DNA from: Lacrimispora xylanisolvens
GTDB lineage: Bacteria; Bacillota; Clostridia; Lachnospirales; Lachnospiraceae
Length of the DNA: 64,000 bases
NCBI GenBank assembly: GCA_017084465.1
Contig: CP070896.1
Coordinates: 1,612,001 to 1,676,000, forward strand
Reading direction: 5' to 3'
Shown: positions 58,404 through 64,000 of the stretch, one piece after another
Layout of the letters: each line of letters begins with the position of its first letter
Position numbering within the stretch: position 1 is the stretch's first letter
Notes under the pieces: model-generated
Database searches by the model: none
The model's input: the letters and a program-made list of their open reading frames with translations, nothing else
What the model was told of the DNA's origin: nothing
Translations under genes and position numbers: made by a program

Positions 58404-61400
58404 TTATTTACCACCCAATATACCTATTTTTTTTCTGTTGTAAACACAGTAATATGTATGACGTGCTAAAGTTCTCATCTTTTTTTCCAATTCCGTATTG
58501 GGACCAAATAATCGATTCATGTTCATATGCAGCAGACTGTCCAGTATGCTTAATTTTACAGCTTTGTTATCCGGGTAATATTTTTCAATTCTATTTAAAT
58601 ATTCTATCATTGATTCTTGTTTTACCGATAGTAGTTTCAAAATAAATTCAATCTCTGGATCTAACGTTTCATGATACAAATACTTTATTACGAAATCAAC
58701 GTAGGTTTCCTTATGTTTTTTAAATTCTTTTTGATAGCTCTTGGTAGGATTTTCACAATTGAGAAATACAAACATATCCTCAAAACTCAAATTAAATGTT
58801 TGCATGTGAAAGAAAATAATCACTGATGCTAAAAGTTCATCTGTCACTTTTATATTATGATTATTTTTTTCATAGATTATGGTTTGAATTGCTATGCTGT
58901 CTTTGAAAAACACTTCATGTGCATAGTTCATCAAATCATACCCGCCATACCGCTCTAATTCAAGCTCGTAACAATTAATACTATAGTTTGAGATCAGAGA
59001 TTTTTTCATGAGCTGGCTTAATATATCTAACATTTTGGGCAATACCATCATTAATCTGGTATTATCAGCTTTTAATCTCAACCGCAGATGTAAATCAGGA
59101 TCTTTATACTGAATGAAGAAATAGCTGTCTATCTCTTTATTATCAAGTAAATTCTGCAATGGAGCATACAAAGCTTCACCTAACAGATAATCTGCATATT
59201 CCTCAATACCGTATATTTTGAAATATAGCCACTCATCCAAAGGCTCTTTATATCTGGCATTACCATAATTCCTGGTAATGTCAAAATCATTGGTCTTATG
59301 GGGGGTAGCATCCTGAGCTAAAATTAATGGTATTACCAATTCACAGCAATAAGAACTATCATTCAGTTTCACTGGATGTTCTGATTCTATATGATATCTT
59401 TCTACAACAGTTTCTGATTTTTCCAGTAATTTCTGCAACACAGATAAACATCTGTCCTCTTTCAGATTTAACAGAAGTTTTTTGTCTGCATCTACAGCAT
59501 CCACCCAAAGGGGTATATTTCTTGAATTTATGTATTCGGTAAACTTATTTTTAAACTCAGCAAAATCATAATGTTTTGTTAAACCCAGATCGCCTATTTT
59601 AATAATCCATTTTTCCTGCTCCAATACGAAGTTTTTATATCGTATTGTTGGAAGATAGGCAAACTTCTCCATTAAGTATTGCCATGGTTTATTATAAAAC
59701 CTGATTCCATCAGAAGAAATTTCGTCAATAAATCGTAATATTCTGGGTTTTAACTGCGGATTAAACATATTGGTAGATGTTGGGATGATTCTTTTATTGT
59801 TAACCGCAGACTTTAAATATAATTTGTTGTTTTTAAATTCTACTAAAATTTCATTTAACTTAAGTTTAAATGCCTGATCTTTGGAATTTGTAGTGCCAAA
59901 ACTTGTTTCATAAGTGGAACCATGCATATTTCGGATCACGTTTGCGGAATATAAACTATCGGGTAAGTAGGTAAATTCACAGACCTGGCATTCATCACCA
60001 TAACTTTTATTTATTTCTTAAAGAATTGTTCCGGATTCTTCATTAGGTGAGAAAATCTTCCAAATGATTTTCCTGCATAAGTGGACCCAAAAATATTACT
60101 TAAATAGTAGACATCTCTTCCATTGTCTTTTACATAATTAAAGTAGATTTCCATAGATTTGGGCAACTGATTCATATCAATATCTTCCGTTAATAGCATT
60201 CCCATATCTGAATCGGTTATCTCAATTTCCTGACCAAGTCTAATGGATTCAACATATTTTCTTTCAAAAAATCGTATCCAGGGGTTGATATACTCTCCCA
60301 AATTATTCATGCCGGTTTTTTCCATCATAATGGGCTGGAAAACCGATTCCTGTATCAGGGTCAATGAGTTCAGTCAAAGGAACACACCTGGAAAGGCCAT
60401 ATTTTTCTAGAAATTTGTTCTTGTAATCATTCAAACTATTGAAAGGCTCTTTGATATTAAATTGTATAAATAAATTGAGAAGCTTATTTATTTTTTTTAT
60501 TTCATTTTGATTTAAATTGCACTCGCTGTAGGAGAAGGAGGAATCAATGGTCAGGTAGTTTTTGGAGTTGTAGATTCTCTTCATATCTTTGAAAATCTGC
60601 GTCAGGCATTCGATGGTATTATTTATATAGCCATTGGAATATTCCTGTATTTCATTTTTTATGTCAACTAATGAGTTAGTATTTATATTGTATTCCTGAA
60701 GTTTACAGATAAAGTATTCAAATTGGTCGACGATTGTTAATGGTGGACGAAGATCGGATATTAAATAACCTTCTTTTATGAGTGATTGGATATATGTATG
60801 AAATGTGTTTTCTTCCACATTCGGATATTCTTTTTTAAGGTTCTCTATAATATCAGTATAACTTACGTAATCACCTGATATTCTTAAAACTACTTCAAAT
60901 GCATTGGAGTACTTTACAGATTTTTTATTTACTTTTCCCCCATCGCTGTCTTTTGTGCAGTTGAATAAGATTGCTTTGTTTCTCTGAATGGCAACACTTT
61001 CATTGATTGTGTATCGGAGGGATTTTAGGTACTTGGATTCGTACATAAAAACCACTTGGTATAACCACTCTGAATCAATCAGGGGATTCCTTTTTAATTC
61101 TGGACTGCTTAATTCAAATGATGTTCTGTCAGATGTAATATTGCCAAATGCAACGGTCGAAAATAATCCAAATGGAGTACACCTGGAACAGCTTCTGCTA
61201 AAATATTTATAGATTGAATTTAACAAATAATTTGTATCCCTTGCTGTGCCATCCTCTATATAATGCTGCATGGATTCATATAAATCTTGGCTGGCCACAA
61301 ATATAGCTTCATTAAACTGATCTTTATATTGAGGAGAATCAAATAAAAACATAGTTTGATCTATGTTATTTGCATTTTCTATATTATCTGTCAATAAATT

Positions 61401-61460
61401 AATTGGCAGACCCGGTGTTCTTATCATAAAGGAACCTATATCTTTAAATAAATCTTTCAT
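58404..61460 (-). CDS. lanB: Class I lanthipeptide dehydratase LanB (frame interrupted twice)
   Basis: About 1,019 residues, full LanB size. The N-terminal glutamylation domain contains RTPGLPINLL, SIYKYFSRSCSRCTPFGLFSTVAFG and, after repair, TYAGKSFGRFSHL. The C-terminal SpaB_C elimination domain has WLYFKIYGIEEYADYLL, FFIQYKDPDLHLRLRLK and YGGYDLMNYAHEVFF. It dehydrates Ser/Thr of the precursor using glutamyl-tRNA. Breaks lie at 60320-60330 (a T run on the plus strand one base too long) and near 59985-60020 (one A missing). AGGGGG precedes the ATG. Downstream of lanA, separated by a hairpin. Confidence 0.93.
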
Positions 61461-61545
61461 ATTTTAACCGTATCCCCCTTGCTTAGCTCTTGTATGCCTG
61501 ACCAAATTAGAAACTTAATATTCACCAGTAAATTACTTCCACAAA

Positions 61546-61597
61546 ATGTAAACGTACATGCATTTTGTGAATCTTCTAAATGCATGTACGTTTGCAT
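61546..61597 (-). terminator. Hairpin attenuator between lanA and lanB
   Basis: Arms 61546-61565 and 61578-61597 pair over 20 bases with one mismatch around a 12-base loop (core AAACGTACATGCATTT). On the minus strand it is followed by only TTTTGT. It lies 23 bases after the lanA stop. A partial terminator or stabiliser that raises lanA message over lanBTC is the likely role. Confidence 0.7.
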
Positions 61598-61619
61598 CGG
61601 GTTTAGGTTTACATGGAAA

Positions 61620-61793
61620 TTAGTAGCATAACCATGTGTTTGTGCAATTTCTTGTCATTCCACATTCACTTGTTCCACAGGTAGTTCCTGTTAAACAACC
61701 AGGTGTGCAATAAGCAACACTAGCAATTTTTGATTCTCCTACATCTACTGAACCCTTGTCCATTTTAAGATCTAAATCAAAATCTTTATTCAT
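61620..61793 (-). CDS. lanA: Class I lanthipeptide precursor peptide
   Basis: 57 residues, too short for many gene callers. AGGGGG and GAGG lie before the ATG. The leader MNKDFDLDLKMDKG carries the FDLDL version of the FNLD box bound by LanB, and ends GESK. The core, from residue 23, starts IASVAYCTPGC, with Ser3-Cys7 and Thr8-Cys11 placed as the A and B rings of nisin and gallidermin. The remaining core has Cys at 17, 22, 28 and 34 and eight more Ser/Thr, so up to six rings. The C-terminus is NTWLCY. The core after CTPGC is unlike lantibiotics known to me. Cleavage after Lys22 is inferred; no LanP protease is seen. Confidence 0.92.
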   Translation of the reverse strand: MNKDFDLDLKMDKGSVDVGESKIASVAYCTPGCLTGTTCGTSECGMTRNCTNTWLCY

Positions 61794-61888
61794 GTCCTCG
61801 TCCCCCTTTCTATGTAGTTATATAATCTGAATTTGATCATATATAGTAAACGTGAAATGAATCACTTTACTACCAAGTTCATGTCTGT

Positions 61889-61952
61889 ATTATATCAAAA
61901 AATATACTCTGTTTTGACTGCATGTAATTTTTACGACTTTACATGTAATTTT
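61889..61952 (-). promoter_or_regulatory. lanA promoter with 21-base direct-repeat activator site
   Basis: A -10 TATAAT (complement of 61889-61894) has no good -35. Upstream are two direct copies of CATGTAATTTT (plus strand, 61921-61931 and 61942-61952), one copy per 21 bases. The spacing and position next to the -35 fit an OmpR-type activator such as a LanR. No matching pair was found ahead of lanF. Confidence 0.6.
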
Positions 61953-61973
61953 CAATGAGGGTGTTTATGTAAT

Positions 61974-62004
61974 GAGGGTTATGGTGGGTTATGGTGGGTT
62001 ATGA
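61974..62004. repeat. Short tandem repeat upstream of the lanthipeptide cluster
   Basis: GGGTTATGGT is repeated three times, the last copy ending in GAT. It lies between the lanA promoter region and the PNPOx-like gene. The remainder of 61794-62108 is AT-rich with no gene seen. Confidence 0.7.
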
Positions 62005-62108
62005 TATCTATAATGCAAATGCTGGCAAAAAAACTGCGCTAAGCTGATTAAAAAGCTGTGCGCAGAATATTATTGAACGATACTTTGTGTTGTTTGGGAA
62101 GATTTTTA

Positions 62109-62580
62109 TCAATCTATTTTTACAATATCAAATAGAAAGGGAAACTTTTCTGCAGTTTTATTTTCGAAGTCGACTTTGTACCCAGTTCCGTCTTTGTAAA
62201 ATAAACCCTGGTTTAAATCCACTCTGATGTAACACATATTTTCATCATTTTCATTGTTATGGGCAAAATACCATGGCTCAAATACCTTAATTAGCTTTTC
62301 TCTGATTTTAAGATTTTCCGGTAATAATGGATGTCCGATATTTCGGGCAATTCCGGTAAAACGATACAGATCTTTACTTAATGAAACTATAGGATTTTGC
62401 TCGATATCTTTTACTTTATCAGACTTACCGTAAGTTACAATATAAAATGCTCTATTATTATAAAAAAGTATCGATAAACCTTACGGCTGGAATGTTATTG
62501 TTTGATGTGGCCAGTGCAAATTGATAGTCTCTGGCAAATAATGTATCTAAAACTCCAAGTCCTTCTTCATACGCATTCAT
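62109..62580 (-). CDS. Pyridoxamine 5'-phosphate oxidase-like flavoprotein (frame interrupted)
   Basis: About 157 residues when repaired. It starts MNAYEEGLGVLDTLFARDYQFALATSNNNIPAVRFID, then FYNNRAFYIVTYGKSDKVKDIEQNPIVSLS, the split-barrel flavin-binding fold. The frame breaks at the T run (plus-strand A run) near 62462-62467, where seven rather than six restores the reading. Probably an FMN or F420-type binding reductase of unknown substrate. Third gene of a small operon with a DUF2200 gene and another PNPOx-like gene. Confidence 0.75.
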
Positions 62581-62592
62581 TTGTCTTGTCTC

Positions 62593-62943
62593 TTATTTCC
62601 TTAATATTTTTTCCATTACTCTGCCTTTGGCAAGCTCATCTATTAATTTGTCCAGATACCTGATCTGCCTCATTAACTCATCTTCAATCTCTTCCACTCG
62701 GTATCCGCAGATCACTCCTTTGATCAGTGACGCATTAGGGTTTATGTGAGGAGCTTGGCGGAAAAAGTCTTCCACACTTACTTCCTTCTCTATTTGCTGT
62801 TGTAATGAATTGGTATCATAGCCTGTGAGCCAGAAAATAATTTCATCTACTTCTTTTCTGGTTCTTCCTTTTTTCTCTGCTTTTTTTATATAAAGCGGAT
62901 AAATGCTTGAAAAGGGCATATGAAAGATTCGCGGTGTCTCCAT
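62593..62943 (-). CDS. DUF2200 family protein
   Basis: 116 residues. It contains [39 protein letters not shown], the recognisable core of DUF2200 proteins, and [15 protein letters not shown] before a basic C-terminus. Cytoplasmic; no known activity. AAGGAG precedes the ATG within the 3' end of the upstream gene. Lies between two PNPOx-like genes. Confidence 0.85.
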   Translation of the reverse strand: METPRIFHMPFSSIYPLYIKKAEKKGRTRKEVDEIIFWLTGYDTNSLQQQIEKEVSVEDFFRQAPHINPNASLIKGVICGYRVEEIEDELMRQIRYLDKLIDELAKGRVMEKILRK

Positions 62944-62956
62944 CAGATGATCTCCT

Positions 62957-63377
62957 TTATATAAACCCTTTGGCTTCTTTCCAATCTATGAGAAGATTGT
63001 ATCGGCTTGTGGTGAAACGTAAAACGCAGTAATTGGGATCCTCCCATCCACTGAAATGATTCTCCAGTCCACGGTACCACATCTCTCATTTCAGGGTCTG
63101 TTATTACTTCTATTGTACCCACTAATGTGATATTATGATCAATTGAATTAAAACAGATACTGGCTTTGTTGCTCAGATCAATTCGTTTGGTTCTATTACT
63201 TCCTAAACCGGTACAAAATGTGAGCCAGTTGATGCCGTCAGCTTTTGATACGGATATGGTTGAGGTTGTTGGAAAGTTGTCAGTGTCCATTAGTGTTAGG
63301 GCGCAGTATCCTTTTTCTTCACCTGCGGTGTTGGTGGCAATGATCTCTCCTGCTCTTGCAATGATTTCTTCGTTCAT
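62957..63377 (-). CDS. Pyridoxamine 5'-phosphate oxidase-like flavoprotein (frame interrupted)
   Basis: About 140 residues. ATG 63377 after AGGAGG. It starts [14 protein letters not shown], then [20 protein letters not shown] and the [23 protein letters not shown] strand pair of the general-stress-protein-26-like PNPOx fold. The frame breaks near 63085-63095; after it the expected C-terminus reads [19 protein letters not shown] and [10 protein letters not shown], stop at 62957. Read literally it would run on to 62943 with an unrelated tail. First gene of the small operon. Confidence 0.78.
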
Positions 63378-63538
63378 TTGATTTTCCTCCTGATTGGTTA
63401 TGGATATAGTATATAATAATGGATAGGACAACTGGGTGTCATGTTCAAAACGGGGGGATAAAAAAATTGAGTCCGTAACTCCGTCGTGCCGATCTCGATT
63501 CCGCTTACGCTCCATCTCAATCGCGGGCTTCGCCCTAT

Positions 63539-63604
63539 AAAAATAAGTGCCATAAAGTCCGGTTGAGAGCAAGCTCTCCCCCGGACTTTTTGACACTTAT
63601 TTTT
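63539..63604. terminator. Large bidirectional hairpin terminator after ppdK
   Basis: AAAAATAAGTG and CACTTATTTTT at the ends, AAAGTCCGG and CCGGACTTT inside, and GAGAGC-AA-GCTCTC at the tip, in all a stem of over 24 bases with one mismatched patch. It ends in T on both strands, 22 bases past the ppdK stop. The stretch 63378-63538 holds no gene. Confidence 0.88.
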
Positions 63605-63625
63605 GCACGACTCATTGCCAACGCG

Positions 63626-64000
63626 TTAATTATTCAACGCCGCCTGTGCTGCTGCCAGTCTTGCGATCGGCACACGGAATGGGGAACAGGATACATAGTC
63701 AAGTCCTATCTTATGGCAGAATTCTACGGAAGAAGGATCTCCGCCATGCTCGCCACAAATACCAACGTGCATGTCAGGACGAACGCCCTTGCCTAACTTG
63801 ATCGCTGTCTCCATCAGCTTGCCTACACCAGTCTGATCCAGTTTTGCAAATGGATCATTTTCAAAGATCTTGGTATCGTAGTAGGAGTTTAAGAACTTTC
63901 CTGCATCATCACGGGAGAAGCCATAGGTCATCTGAGTTAAGTCATTGGTACCGAAGCAGAAGAATTCTGCATCTTTTGCGATATCATCGGCTGTCAGTGC
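63626..64000 (-). CDS. ppdK: Pyruvate, phosphate dikinase, C-terminal part (partial)
   Basis: Last 124 codons of PPDK; the gene continues beyond the window. Conserved PEP/pyruvate-binding segments are visible: [33 protein letters not shown] and the catalytic Cys in [15 protein letters not shown], ending AAAQAALNN. The enzyme interconverts pyruvate, ATP and phosphate with PEP, AMP and pyrophosphate, common in glycolysis of anaerobic clostridia. Confidence 0.96.
   Translation of the reverse strand, partial: ALTADDIAKDAEFFCFGTNDLTQMTYGFSRDDAGKFLNSYYDTKIFENDPFAKLDQTGVGKLMETAIKLGKGVRPDMHVGICGEHGGDPSSVEFCHKIGLDYVSCSPFRVPIARLAAAQAALNN

Noticed and set aside
61546..61597. Palindrome as a CRISPR repeat or IS end
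   Set aside because: A single inverted pair with no further spaced copies and no Cas genes; its position between lanA and lanB explains it better as an attenuator.
62943..63596. 217-residue frame starting at 63596
   Set aside because: The first 73 codons run through a non-coding, hairpin-flanked region; the true start with AGGAGG is at 63377, and the literal C-terminal tail is an out-of-frame reading.

Overview
The window looks like a chromosomal segment of an anaerobic Lachnospiraceae/Clostridium-type Firmicute. This rests on the strong AGGAGG ribosome sites, the fused SecDF, the split transketolase, the many sugar ABC transporters without their own ATPase, YesM/YesN-type two-component pairs, an agr locus and pyruvate phosphate dikinase. 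No rRNA, tRNA or CRISPR array was seen.

Layout. 1-4.0 kb (minus): a sugar ABC transporter (binding protein, two permeases) with its AraC regulator. 4.1-4.6 kb: ferritin. 5.0-12.1 kb (minus): a ribose-type ABC transporter in one operon with a split transketolase, a RpiB-like isomerase and a transaldolase-like aldolase. 12.4-15.8 kb: SecDF, a small membrane partner and a FadR-type GntR regulator. 16.0-19.9 kb: a ferric-siderophore/cobalamin-type ABC importer with divergent binding protein. 19.9-26.6 kb (minus): an alpha-glucoside transporter with two GH13 glucosidases. 26.8-28.5 kb: peptidase E and a WYL regulator. 28.5-40.7 kb (minus): a mannoside locus (histidine kinase, AraC-type response regulator, two binding proteins, two permeases, GH38 alpha-mannosidase, LacI regulator). 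40.8-41.5 kb: a cis-prenyltransferase.

41.5-61.8 kb is an accessory region. It holds an agr quorum-sensing system whose AgrD peptide gene is divergent from agrA-agrC-agrB; a TcdR/UviA-like sigma factor with a TcdE-type holin; a lanFEG immunity transporter with lanRK; an internally deleted IS3-type element; a GH24 endolysin; and a class I lanthipeptide cluster lanC-lanT-lanB-lanA with a 57-residue precursor carrying a CTPGC lipid II-type motif. The sigma gene and the endolysin gene are preceded by the same TTTACA-N16-CTTTTT element, which suggests a sigma-controlled holin/endolysin release module beside the quorum and bacteriocin genes. 62-64 kb: two PNPOx-like genes, a DUF2200 gene and the 3' end of ppdK.

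Caveat. About 28 single-base frame breaks, mostly at homopolymer runs, interrupt some 24 otherwise well-conserved genes. They are most simply read as consensus errors. Such genes are given as one CDS over their full extent and the break is described in the entry.
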